Below are positions 9,197 to 17,615 of a DNA stretch of 64,000 bases, piece after piece. Under the pieces are notes generated by a model. It ran no database searches. It was not told where the DNA came from and was given only the letters and a program-made list of their open reading frames with translations. Source of the stretch: UBA5314 sp964635975 (GTDB lineage: Bacteria; Bacillota; Syntrophomonadia; Syntrophomonadales; Syntrophomonadaceae); contig CAZWPO010000001.1 in NCBI GenBank assembly GCA_964635975.1, forward strand, positions 124,001 through 188,000, written 5' to 3'. Positions within the stretch are counted from its first letter, which is position 1. Every line of letters begins with the position of its first letter. A program made the position numbers and the translations under genes.

Positions 9197-10573
9197 TTAC
9201 TTTTGAGATGCGCAGGGTAAAACGATTTCCACAAAAGCCCCGCCATTATCTGCATTGCTAATTCTAATTGTGCCTTCATGTTCTTCAACGATTTTTTCAA
9301 CAATTGTAAGGCCAAGACCTGAGCTCTCTTTAACTCCCGTGTAAAAGTAGTCGAAAGCGTGTTCCAGATCCTCGTCAGTAAAACCAGCTCCATCATCCTG
9401 TACCTTTATTAGCACTTTATTCAGGTTATCCAGCGAAAGAGCACTTACTTTTACCCGGGTGTGAGCATGGCGAATCCCGTTGGACAGTAGATTGATAAAA
9501 AGACTATGCAACTGGTCCCAATCACCTGTCACCCATGTATGATGCTGAATTTCAACCTCAACCTGTATTCTTTTCTCCAATGCATAACCACCCACGCTTG
9601 ATACTGACTGTTCTACAATGTAGGACAGGTCATTGGGTAAAAAATAAGTATTATGCGGCTGTTCCAGAATTGTTATATCAATCATGTTTTCAACAATATT
9701 TCTCAGGCGCAGGCTTTCTTTATGGATGATGTCGATGGCATTATCCAGGGCTGGGCCGGTGAATACTCCATCTCTTATACCTTCTGCATATCCGTTTATG
9801 CTCATAAGGGGGGTTTTCATCTCATGAGATGCATTTTGAAAAAAGCGGCGCATACCCTCATCATAACTTTTTAGTCGATCAGACATTTCATTAAAAGCGA
9901 TGGCCAGCTTGGCCAATTCATCGTCAGACTTCACATCCAAACGAGTTTCGAATTCTCGGTTGCCCACCGCCCGGGCATAATCTTCTAAAGATTTGAGTGG
10001 CTTTACCAGATAGCTAATTAAGAAATAAGCAATTAAAAGAGCTACCAGGAGCGCAGCTAATAGACTGCCAAAGATCATTAGAAGGGTTTCCCTGTACATA
10101 GCCTGCAGGGTGTTAATGGACACAAAGGTTAGAACGGTTCCTCCCCCACCCGTAGGCACTTCGGCGGATAGATAACTATCGTTTTTATATATGTTGGCTT
10201 TGCTTCTATCAAATCCACCGGCAGGACGTAAATTTTCAGCTAACTGAGACAGAGACCGCCCAACCGGATATCGTTCCTGGCTGCTGCTTAAAGCTATCAC
10301 ATCATTGGGATCAATCCACAAAAAATCACTTTCAACTGAGCGGCCTAGTAAAAGAATAGTCAGAGGCAGGTTATGCTCCTGGGACGGAGCGGCTCCTGAT
10401 CCAATGGTATAAGCAATCTCCCATGCCTGTTTTTCCAGACCGATTTCGGCCCTTCTTTCTAAAACGCCCACCAGGAGAGGGTAAAATGTCATAGCGGTTA
10501 TCATGAAGGTAAAAAGAACTACACACAAATAACTCGTTAAAATTTTACTGGATATGCTTTTGAACTTGCCCAT
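9197..10573 (-). CDS. Sensor histidine kinase (HAMP, HisKA, HATPase)
   Basis: 458 residues. A membrane helix at about 8-32, an extracytoplasmic sensor region, a second helix at about 155-182, a HAMP linker (LVKPLKSLEDYARAV), the phosphoacceptor box ASHEMKTPL near residue 250, and an ATP-binding domain ending GLGLTIVEKIVEEHEG. It should autophosphorylate and pass phosphate to the response regulator encoded upstream, whose gene overlaps its start by 29 bases (translational coupling). The signal sensed cannot be read from the sequence. Confidence 0.93.
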   Translation of the reverse strand: MGKFKSISSKILTSYLCVVLFTFMITAMTFYPLLVGVLERRAEIGLEKQAWEIAYTIGSGAAPSQEHNLPLTILLLGRSVESDFLWIDPNDVIALSSSQERYPVGRSLSQLAENLRPAGGFDRSKANIYKNDSYLSAEVPTGGGGTVLTFVSINTLQAMYRETLLMIFGSLLAALLVALLIAYFLISYLVKPLKSLEDYARAVGNREFETRLDVKSDDELAKLAIAFNEMSDRLKSYDEGMRRFFQNASHEMKTPLMSINGYAEGIRDGVFTGPALDNAIDIIHKESLRLRNIVENMIDITILEQPHNTYFLPNDLSYIVEQSVSSVGGYALEKRIQVEVEIQHHTWVTGDWDQLHSLFINLLSNGIRHAHTRVKVSALSLDNLNKVLIKVQDDGAGFTDEDLEHAFDYFYTGVKESSGLGLTIVEKIVEEHEGTIRISNADNGGAFVEIVLPCASQK

Positions 10574-11240
10574 CTAACCTGTACCCGTAGCCCCATATAG
10601 TCTGTATATTAGCCTTAGAACCAACTTCTTTAAGCTTCTTACGCAGTCGTTTTACCAGGTCGTCTACCGCTCTCTCGCTGCCATCATAATCGTAACCCCA
10701 CACCCTATCCAAGAGTTCCTGACGGTTAAACGTACGCTGCGGATTTTGAAGCAGCAGAGCAATCAATTCATATTCTTTCGTTGTGACAGTGAACTCCTGC
10801 CCATCCACCGTAATCAACCTGTCATTGGGTATCAATTTAAGGTTGTCAGCTTGTAAATAGTCTTTGGATTCTGAGGCATTTAATGTGCGGCGGAGAACCG
10901 ATCGCACCCGGGCAACTAATTCCCGGGGACTAAACGGTTTCGGAAGATAATCATCACCCCCGATTTCCAAGCCGATGATCCGGTCTAAAGCTTTTCTCCG
11001 GGCGGATATAAATATAATGGGAACCCCGCTTTTTTGGCGAACCACCCGACAAAACTCCAAACCATTCATCCCCGGCAGCATGATGTCAAGCACTAAGAGA
11101 TCCGGGTACCCTGACTCCAATCTTCCATACAATTCTTCAGCGTTTTTAAAAGACTCCACAGTAAATCCTTCATTCTCAAGATACTGTGTTATTAATAGAC
11201 GAATGTTGTCTTCATCATCAACTATGAAAATAGTACTCAT
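10545..11240 (-). CDS. OmpR/PhoB-family response regulator
   Basis: 231 residues with a receiver domain (acidic pair in VDDED, phosphoacceptor Asp in LVLDIMLPG near residue 51, Lys in PKPFSPREL) and a C-terminal winged helix (RTFNRQELLDRVWGY, VDDLVKRLRKKL). ATG at 11240 is preferred because GGAGGAG lies upstream; a longer version from 11264 has no better site. It partners the kinase encoded immediately downstream. Directly upstream lies an 11-bp-spaced direct repeat typical of binding sites for this family, so autoregulation is likely. Confidence 0.93.
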   Translation of the reverse strand: MSTIFIVDDEDNIRLLITQYLENEGFTVESFKNAEELYGRLESGYPDLLVLDIMLPGMNGLEFCRVVRQKSGVPIIFISARRKALDRIIGLEIGGDDYLPKPFSPRELVARVRSVLRRTLNASESKDYLQADNLKLIPNDRLITVDGQEFTVTTKEYELIALLLQNPQRTFNRQELLDRVWGYDYDGSERAVDDLVKRLRKKLKEVGSKANIQTIWGYGYRLDGQVQKHIQ

Positions 11241-11299
11241 AGTCAGCGCTCCTCCAAACATCAAGCGACATCATTACTTGCCATTAGTATAAAACAGGT

Positions 11300-11315
11300 A
11301 TGTGGCAAAAATGTG
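11300..11315 (-). promoter_or_regulatory. Direct repeat ATGTG-N6-ATGTG, candidate response-regulator box
   Basis: On the plus strand ATGTG occurs at 11300 and 11311, an 11-bp period as used by PhoB/OmpR-type dimers. The site is about 60 bp upstream of the regulator's start codon and overlaps the expected -35 region of a minus-strand TATACT element near 11285-11290. ATGTGGCAAAA recurs at 14670, and its reverse complement TGCCACATTT lies at 14759. Confidence 0.45.
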
Positions 11316-11463
11316 TTATAGACTGCATGAGAAGCATGAATTTAGTCGCGCCCTATACTGTTGATGATATTATACCGCACAATCCCTGAATACGGATTTT
11401 TTATAGGTTTCTGACCTCGTTAGGCTGCTAATGAAAAATTTTATTAGGAATCATTTGAATAAA

Positions 11464-11664
11464 AACCGCAGGGCTGACCCCGCGGTTTCAGGGTGTCAAA
11501 GAAGTTGACACCCTGGCAGAGCGAGCAAAAAAGTTGAAGATCGCGGAATAAACAAAGCCCGAGATTGAGGCGTACCTGAGTACGTTGATTGAGCGGGCTT
11601 TGTGAAATGACAAAGATATTCGGCTTTTTTGACGGTCTGAAACCGCGGGGCTAATCCGAGGTTT
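11464..11664 (+). ncRNA. Structured repeat element, copy 1 (candidate plus-strand RNA)
   Basis: A nested set of helices: outer CCCCGCGGTTTCAG (11478-11491) with 11637-11650; hairpin GGGTGTCAA (11491-11499) with 11505-11513; helix 11526-11538 with 11619-11631, built on CAAAAAAG/CTTTTTTG; helix ACAAAGCCCG (11552-11561) with 11594-11603; apical CGTAC/GTACG (11571-11584). A second copy at 45652-45850 keeps the same fold with different bases. Wobble pairs are U-G in the plus-strand RNA only. It lies between two minus-strand genes. I do not recognise a named RNA family; a mobile palindromic element is the alternative. Confidence 0.7.
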
Positions 11665-11685
11665 CATTCGACATTTCTAAGCTGC

Positions 11686-14250
11686 TTATGGCCCGGTAGC
11701 AATTTCCTGGATTTTCCACTGACTATTGGTTTTCACTATTGAAATCCAGAATGTATTGGCCCCATCCATCCACAAGGTCTGACCACCTGGCTTTACCTGC
11801 AGAGATACCATCACTTTGTACTGTTCAAAATCGCCCGGCCAGTCTGCTTTATTGCTCTCTTCAATGCTCATCACGCTGGCTGAAGTAAATGAATTCAGAT
11901 TATTCCTCCACATTTCCTGGCTGCTGTCATCGCCTAGTGTTTCTGCTTTCAGTAAAGATACTGCTGAATCTGCATCTCCATTACCTACCAGGCTGAAAAA
12001 CTGTCTAATGACATTCTGCCCGCTGGGAACATCGGTGGTAGTTTCATTTTGAGGAGGTGTAATGTTGTTTTGAGTTATCGTGATTGTGCGGGTGGACCCA
12101 TCCCACTCGACTTCAGCTTGTAAAGCTTCGGCCACAAAACGCAAAGGAACCATAGTGCGTCCACCAAATATTTGGGCAGGCTGACTAAGGGCAGTTTCAT
12201 GACCGTTTACCTGGCAGGTCTGCATACCGATTATTAGTTTAATGGTAATATCACCTCGAGTGGCTGTTACCATCTGCGTGCTGGCATCCCAGCTTATCGA
12301 TGCACCCAAAGCCTCAAAAATAGCCCGCATAGGCACCATAGTGCTGCCTCCAATAATCACCGGCGGTTGGTCAAAGGACATTAATTGCCCATTAAGAAAC
12401 ACGCGAATGTCGTCCTGTCCAGAAGAATTCTGGGTTGACTGAGTCTGCTGGTTCTGAAGTGTTACCGAACCTTTATACTGGGTACTGCTGCTAAGCGGAA
12501 GTACCCCCATCTGAGCATCGTTTTCGTTATAGAAGAAAATGCCCAATTTGTCATAACGGCTGCAGGTTAAAAAACCAGGAGTATAATGTTTTAAAGGAAA
12601 TACCTGTGGATTCTGCCTGAATCCTTCCTGACCCCAGCCGTTAACTTCCCATTGCCAGCAGGTATTGTCAAAAGCGAACTGGGATACTTCTACCGGATCA
12701 TTCCCCGAAGCTCGTATTCTTATGTGGGGGCTGCCAGCGCTGTTAATTTCGCACAGCCCGGCTACACTTTCTGCCCCCAAAAGTTTTGAGCCGCTAAAAC
12801 ATACGGTTCCCAGTTGTCCATCATTATAATTGCCCATGATTAAGCCCAAATTGCCGTAGCGGCCAATAAGCATCATAAACATACCGTATTTTGGTATGGG
12901 GTATAGTTTGTCATTGGCCTGGTAGTTGGTCTGGGCCCAGCCGGTTACTTCATCATGTTGGTAACTGCCTTTGTCCCATATTCCCACCTCAACTGCGCTG
13001 CCCAGGGAATGAATTTGGAACTGCTCACCACTGCGCACTACCTGGGCAAGTCCGGGAACCTCCAATCCTTTAAAAGCACCGCCCTGGAAGACTTCATAGC
13101 TTAATTGCCCGTCGTTTTCCCGCATAAATACTACGTATATTTTTTCATAGCGGGCCAGCATCATAACGCAGGTGCGGTAATGGGGCAATGTAAAAACTTT
13201 TTGATTCTGCTGGTACTCGGGTAAGGTCCATCCTCCAACTTCGGTATGACCGTAATACTGTTTGGCTCCTCCCCACGCACTTTCTGATTCACTCAGCTCG
13301 CTTACTTCAATACCCTGTGAAGGAGTCGCCGGGCTGGTATTAGGATTTAGTACCAGATAGGACACTTCAACGGGAGTCGAAGCGTTGTTAGCTTTTACTT
13401 CTAAATTGTATTGACCATCATTTTTGAGAGCTGTAAGTGTGACAAAGGAGGAGTCATCAATCAATACCGTATCACCCTGTGTAGTTTGCTGCGTAGCCCC
13501 ACCACTTCCGATTGTAAAATATTCGCTCCATCCTACGTCAGACCATAATGGAGTGGACACCTTGATTTGATAATCACTACCCTCGATCAGCGTAGACGGG
13601 ATCGACCAGGTGTAACTACCGCTTCCATTAGAACCAGCATCGGTTTTGCTGGCTATATGTATTACATTCTTTTTGTCTTTAGCAAGAGTAAGGGTAACAT
13701 CGTCCCCAGGGTCACCAGTGTAGTTCCACTGGATGGTCTGTGTAGAGCCCTTGGCCCAGATATCTCCGTCACCGGGTGATATTACAGTAAATGATTCGCT
13801 GTCTGTTTGAGTAGTTGTTTCCTGAGTAGATTCTGCGGTGCTGGTGCCACCTGAGCTTACGCTTCCTATAGTGAAGTAGCCGCTCAATCCTCCTTCAGAC
13901 CATAATGGAGTAACAATTTTAATCTGATAATCACTTCCCTCGGCCAGCGTAGACGGGATCGTCCAGGTGTAGTGGCCGCTGCCATTGGCACCAGCATCGG
14001 TTTTGCTGGCTATATGCATGACATTCTTGTTGTCTTTAACAAGAGTAATGGTTATCTTATCCCCCGGATTGCCTGTGTAATTCCATTGGATGGTCTGTGT
14101 AGATGCTTTTGCCCAGACATCTCCCGTGCCGGGGGAAACGACCGTAAAGGTTCCACTCGCTGCCAGAACAGCAGTTGGATTAAAACAAAATACCGCAAAT
14201 AAGGCGGCAAAAAGAGAGCATAACCAGGATAGTTTTTTCCGATCAATCAT
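11686..14250 (-). CDS. Secreted modular protein: two Ig-like domains, three central repeats, copper-amine-oxidase-N-like domain
   Basis: 854 residues starting at ATG 14250, where AGGAGG is well placed. A Sec signal peptide (KKLSWLCSLFAALFAVFCF, cleavage near AVLAAS) leads to two near-identical domains of about 90 residues that begin TFTVVSPGTGDVWAK and contain SxTxTIQWNYTG (Ser-Thr-rich/Kre9-type Ig fold). Three diverged repeats of about 85 residues follow, each with VxGWxxxxYxxNxxxxxxPxY and a later (N)xNDGQL segment. Next come two copper-amine-oxidase-N-like halves (GGxTMVPMRAIFEALGA and GGRTMVPLRFVAEALQA), then a C-terminal SnoaL/DUF4878-like tail. These modules point to a wall-associated or extracellular role; no enzyme active site is seen. 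Confidence 0.75.
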   Translation of the reverse strand: MIDRKKLSWLCSLFAALFAVFCFNPTAVLAASGTFTVVSPGTGDVWAKASTQTIQWNYTGNPGDKITITLVKDNKNVMHIASKTDAGANGSGHYTWTIPSTLAEGSDYQIKIVTPLWSEGGLSGYFTIGSVSSGGTSTAESTQETTTQTDSESFTVISPGDGDIWAKGSTQTIQWNYTGDPGDDVTLTLAKDKKNVIHIASKTDAGSNGSGSYTWSIPSTLIEGSDYQIKVSTPLWSDVGWSEYFTIGSGGATQQTTQGDTVLIDDSSFVTLTALKNDGQYNLEVKANNASTPVEVSYLVLNPNTSPATPSQGIEVSELSESESAWGGAKQYYGHTEVGGWTLPEYQQNQKVFTLPHYRTCVMMLARYEKIYVVFMRENDGQLSYEVFQGGAFKGLEVPGLAQVVRSGEQFQIHSLGSAVEVGIWDKGSYQHDEVTGWAQTNYQANDKLYPIPKYGMFMMLIGRYGNLGLIMGNYNDGQLGTVCFSGSKLLGAESVAGLCEINSAGSPHIRIRASGNDPVEVSQFAFDNTCWQWEVNGWGQEGFRQNPQVFPLKHYTPGFLTCSRYDKLGIFFYNENDAQMGVLPLSSSTQYKGSVTLQNQQTQSTQNSSGQDDIRVFLNGQLMSFDQPPVIIGGSTMVPMRAIFEALGASISWDASTQMVTATRGDITIKLIIGMQTCQVNGHETALSQPAQIFGGRTMVPLRFVAEALQAEVEWDGSTRTITITQNNITPPQNETTTDVPSGQNVIRQFFSLVGNGDADSAVSLLKAETLGDDSSQEMWRNNLNSFTSASVMSIEESNKADWPGDFEQYKVMVSLQVKPGGQTLWMDGANTFWISIVKTNSQWKIQEIATGP

Positions 14251-14930
14251 GATCAATCCTCCTTTGGCCCTAAACAAGACAATAACCCATCTTATTAAAT
14301 TAATCTGAGTAAGAAACAAGGAATTTAATTGGCAGTAAAGCTAATAATGACGACTAGAAGTCCCTGGCTTTTTATGTCACCCAGCAATATGAGAAAAGAA
14401 ATATGTGCAGCATGAAAAGTTCATGAATGTTCCAACAAAATGCTAGAGTCGAAAAAAATAATACAATAAGCGGTTCTTTTCTGTCCTCCTTTCAGAATAA
14501 TAGCAAATAACATATTCCTGTACATTTTTTATACCAAACACACAACAACGTAATTGCCAAAGCAAATCCCACCGGTCTGTTAGGCCAGGATTCCGGTCAG
14601 GGTTAAGGTGCTCTATGCCTGCCCATCATCAGTCTGAGCCATAATGAGCAATAAGATTATATACCAAAAATGTGGCAAAAACAGGTCAATAATTGTTCAT
14701 ATATAAAAATAATGGTTTTATTGGGCGCGAGTAGAACAATAATTCGATGCCCTAATTCTGCCACATTTGAAGTGTATCATTATTGCAATACAAATCCTGT
14801 TAGAAATGATTTTGTAAAACGTATAATTGAATAAAGGCCGTTTTAGGTTTTAATTGGTCTTGCTAAAATCGTGATAATAATACGTAATACAATCATTTGT
14901 TCAATAATTAAGGAGGTGATGTCCCGGTTA
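14251..14930. other. Long intergenic region upstream of the secreted protein
   Basis: No gene is seen. A possible H-type pseudoknot lies at 14565-14597 (AATCC 14565-14569 with GGATT 14588-14592, crossing ACCGG 14571-14575 with CCGGT 14593-14597). AAATGTGGCA (from 14669) and TGCCACATTT (14759-14768) form an inverted pair sharing the motif found upstream of the response regulator. The region probably holds the promoters for the secreted protein (minus) and for the riboswitch operon (plus). Confidence 0.35.
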
Positions 14931-14952
14931 GCAAATATGATGAAAGATAGAC

Positions 14953-15058
14953 TGCGCTGAATCTTGCTTTTAAGAGCGGGGGAACCAACAAATGGGGTGA
15001 ATCCAAAATGGTAGGGAATTCCCTTTTCCCGAACCCGTCAGCTAACCTCGTAAGCGCT
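14953..15058 (+). promoter_or_regulatory. c-di-AMP riboswitch (ydaO-yuaA type)
   Basis: The conserved ydaO blocks occur in order: CGCTGAATCTTG at the 5' side, GCGGGGGAACC, GGGGTGAATCC, then CCGAACCCGTCAGCTAACC and CTCGTAAGCG at the 3' side. The closing stem pairs GCGCT (14954-14958) with AGCGC (15053-15057). Riboswitches of this class turn expression off when c-di-AMP is high and usually govern osmolyte, potassium or cell-wall genes. An alternative stem TAACCTCG (15043-15050) with CGAGGTTA (15071-15078) would break the closing stem, and a terminator follows at 15093. The genes controlled are the aminomutase operon starting at 15190. Confidence 0.9.
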
Positions 15059-15092
15059 TGAAAGGGAATCCGAGGTTAATAATATATGCTCT

Positions 15093-15127
15093 ATAACCAG
15101 AGGCCTTCCTTTGGTTATTTGTGTCTT
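15093..15127 (+). terminator. Expression-platform terminator of the riboswitch
   Basis: An 11-bp stem (15093-15103 with 15108-15118, one G-U pair, CCTT loop) is followed by the U-rich TTTGTGTCTT. It lies 70 bp before the start codon of the aminomutase, where c-di-AMP binding could favour termination. The U tract is interrupted by G, so efficiency is uncertain. Confidence 0.6.
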
Positions 15128-15189
15128 AAGTCTCGGCCCTTTTCGATTATGAGCATTCCTATCCCGGGGAATAATTAAGGAGTGATAGC

Positions 15190-16428
15190 ATGAGAGAAAC
15201 AGGGAATCTATATAATCTTTATCAATCATTACTCAGGAGCAGTGAGCTCAAGGAGGACGTTATACCGTACCTTCAAGCAGTAGAAGCAATGAATGATACA
15301 ACTATCCAGGAACAAAGATCCGTTAGAAAGCAGCAGATTCTCGATCTCCTGGGGGGCACCGATCAGGACTGGGATAACTGGAAGTGGCAGCTAAAAAACC
15401 GGATAAAAGATAGTGACATTCTGACAAACATTCTTGGCCTAAGCGATTTGGAAAAAAAGCGCGTTGATCGAGTGAGCAAGCATTATCGCTGGGCAATATC
15501 TCCGTACTATTTAAGTCTGATTGGAAAGAAATACGTTGAAGACCCCATTTTTATGCAGGCTGTTCCTGACATCAGAGAGCTAGCATCAGGAGGTAGTCTG
15601 GATCCCATGAATGAGGCCCTAACATCACCAGCACCCTGTATAACCAGGAGATATCCAGATCGTTTGATAATAAATGTGACCAACCAGTGCGCCATGTATT
15701 GCCGCCACTGTCAGCGAAGACGTAATATCGGCGAAGTAGATCAGCATGCGTGTATGGAAGATATTGCCCAGGCTCTGGACTATATATCTAATAACAAGGA
15801 AATTAGAGACGTGCTTATTACCGGCGGAGACGCTTTGCTTCTAAGCGATAAGGTTTTGGATTCGATACTCTCTGCGCTTGATCAAATACCACATGTTGAG
15901 ATTAAGCGCATCGGCACCAGAGTTCCGGTAACCATGCCGCAAAGAATTACATCTCAATTGTGTGAGATTTTAAACAAATATCCTCCGATATATATCAATA
16001 CTCAGTTTAACCACCCCTTGGAGATTACCCAGGATGCTAAAAGCGCTTGCGACAGGTTAGCAGCGGCAGGTGTTGTATTAGGCAACCAGTCCGTTTTACT
16101 GCGGGACATAAATGATCAATCGTATATTATGAGAAAGCTGTGCCAGGAATTGTTAAAAATAAGGGTACGCCCATACTATATATTCCATGCCAAGGACGTT
16201 AAGGGAACCAGGCACTTTCAAACCAGTATAAGCGAAGGGATGGAAATTATCAGATCCCTGCGCGGCCATACATCCGGCCTGGCAATCCCCACATATATAG
16301 TGAATGCTCCAGGTGGATTGGGCAAAATACCTCTAATGCCCAACTATATGATGCAAAATCGCAAAAACAAAGTTGTGTTGAGAACCTGGGAAGGAAAGAT
16401 CGTCGAGCTTGATGATTATCCTGATTAA
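15190..16428 (+). CDS. eam: Radical SAM amino-acid 2,3-aminomutase, glutamate 2,3-aminomutase type
   Basis: 412 residues, KamA family. The SAM/4Fe-4S motif is CAMYCRHC near residue 166, and PLP-enzyme features (TGGDAL, GGLGK) are present. In lysine 2,3-aminomutase two Asp residues hold the substrate's side-chain amine. Here the aligned positions are Lys (in AKDVKGT) and Asn (in IVNAPGG), the replacements reported for glutamate 2,3-aminomutase. The likely reaction is L-glutamate to beta-glutamate, a known compatible solute. AAGGAG precedes the ATG. It is first in an operon with a racemase and an acetyltransferase under a c-di-AMP riboswitch, which supports osmolyte synthesis. Substrate assignment is inference from two residues. 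Confidence 0.82.
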   Translation: MRETGNLYNLYQSLLRSSELKEDVIPYLQAVEAMNDTTIQEQRSVRKQQILDLLGGTDQDWDNWKWQLKNRIKDSDILTNILGLSDLEKKRVDRVSKHYRWAISPYYLSLIGKKYVEDPIFMQAVPDIRELASGGSLDPMNEALTSPAPCITRRYPDRLIINVTNQCAMYCRHCQRRRNIGEVDQHACMEDIAQALDYISNNKEIRDVLITGGDALLLSDKVLDSILSALDQIPHVEIKRIGTRVPVTMPQRITSQLCEILNKYPPIYINTQFNHPLEITQDAKSACDRLAAAGVVLGNQSVLLRDINDQSYIMRKLCQELLKIRVRPYYIFHAKDVKGTRHFQTSISEGMEIIRSLRGHTSGLAIPTYIVNAPGGLGKIPLMPNYMMQNRKNKVVLRTWEGKIVELDDYPD

Positions 16429-16443
16429 TAATCCCTGGAAAAG

Positions 16444-16466
16444 ACCTGCCCGTAAATCGGGCAGGT
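16444..16466 (+). promoter_or_regulatory. Stable intercistronic hairpin between aminomutase and racemase
   Basis: ACCTGCCCG and CGGGCAGGT form a perfect 9-bp GC-rich stem with a 5-base loop, 16 bp after the aminomutase stop. No U tract follows, so partial termination or mRNA end protection is more likely than full termination. Confidence 0.55.
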
Positions 16467-16496
16467 TAACTTATAGATACCAAGCGAGGTGCTGTA

Positions 16497-17615
16497 ATGA
16501 AAAGCAGTCCGTTACTCGAAATTGACCTGGACAAGATCGCCAGTAATGCGGAACAGGTCGTTAATCGCTGCCAAAAACATAATATTCAAGTTCTGGGCGT
16601 AACCAAAGGCTTTAGCGCCCTACCCCCAATTGTAAATGCCATGGTACATGGCGGTATCCAAGGACTGGCAGATGCCAGACTTGAAAATATAGTATCCCTA
16701 AGATCGTGTGGATTTCACCAGCACATTACCATGCTCAGAATCCCACGTTTGAGCAGGGCCCATCAGGTTATATTTTCTGCAAACGCGAGTGTTAATTCGG
16801 AATTGATAGTAATAAAAGCTCTGGCTCTGGCAGCGCAAGGAGCACGAAAGCCTCATGAAATTATCCTTATGGTGGACGTGGGAGATCTTAGGGAAGGTAT
16901 CATGCCTGAATATGTATTAGATGTAGCCCGCAAAGTTAGCACAATGAAAGGAGTAACCCTTATTGGACTAGGAACTAATATGGGATGTTTCGGAGGCATC
17001 CTTCCCTCGATCAGTAATTTGGGTGTGCTGGCTCAAATAGGGAAAGATATTGAACAGAAGCTTGGAATCAAGCTGGATATAATTTCGGGTGGCGGAACCT
17101 CAACCCTTATGCTCGTTGATAATAAAACTGTTCCACAAGGAATTAATCAGGTGCGGGTAGGTGAAGGTATTCTTTTGGGAACAGATACTTCTCATAACCG
17201 GCGCATACCTTATCTATCACAGGATGCGTTTACTTTAAAAGCAGAGATAATCGAAGTAAAAACTAAGCCTTCTGTGCCTATCGGACGGATTGGCAGAACA
17301 GCTTTCGGCACCGTACCGGTGTTCAAAAATAGGGGCACACGCAAAAGAGCCATAGTAGCTTTAGGAATGCAGGATGTTGATGTGGACGGCATAACCCCGA
17401 TGGATGAACACACTTTCATTCTAGGAGCCAGCAGTGACCACTTGATTCTGGATGTGGAAGATACGATTCATGATATAAAAGTCGGCGCACCAATAGCTTT
17501 TCGGCCTAATTATCATGGTATGCTTTCTTTGTGCAGCTCAAAATACGTAAACAAGACATACAGAGGGGGGCAATCATGGTTGAACTCGTACAAGATCCCA
17601 AACCAGGACTTTTAA
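16497..17615 (+). CDS. PLP-dependent amino-acid racemase, alanine/ornithine racemase (Orr-like) family
   Basis: 372 residues with an alanine-racemase N-terminal barrel. The segment LGVTKGFSA near residue 38 carries the presumed PLP lysine; MVDVGDLREG and SGGGTSTL match Orr/YhfX-type proteins. GCGAGGTG precedes the ATG. Its end overlaps the acetyltransferase start by 40 bases. In this operon it may set the stereochemistry of the aminomutase substrate or product, or supply D-glutamate. The exact substrate cannot be read from the sequence. Confidence 0.75.
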   Translation: MKSSPLLEIDLDKIASNAEQVVNRCQKHNIQVLGVTKGFSALPPIVNAMVHGGIQGLADARLENIVSLRSCGFHQHITMLRIPRLSRAHQVIFSANASVNSELIVIKALALAAQGARKPHEIILMVDVGDLREGIMPEYVLDVARKVSTMKGVTLIGLGTNMGCFGGILPSISNLGVLAQIGKDIEQKLGIKLDIISGGGTSTLMLVDNKTVPQGINQVRVGEGILLGTDTSHNRRIPYLSQDAFTLKAEIIEVKTKPSVPIGRIGRTAFGTVPVFKNRGTRKRAIVALGMQDVDVDGITPMDEHTFILGASSDHLILDVEDTIHDIKVGAPIAFRPNYHGMLSLCSSKYVNKTYRGGQSWLNSYKIPNQDF

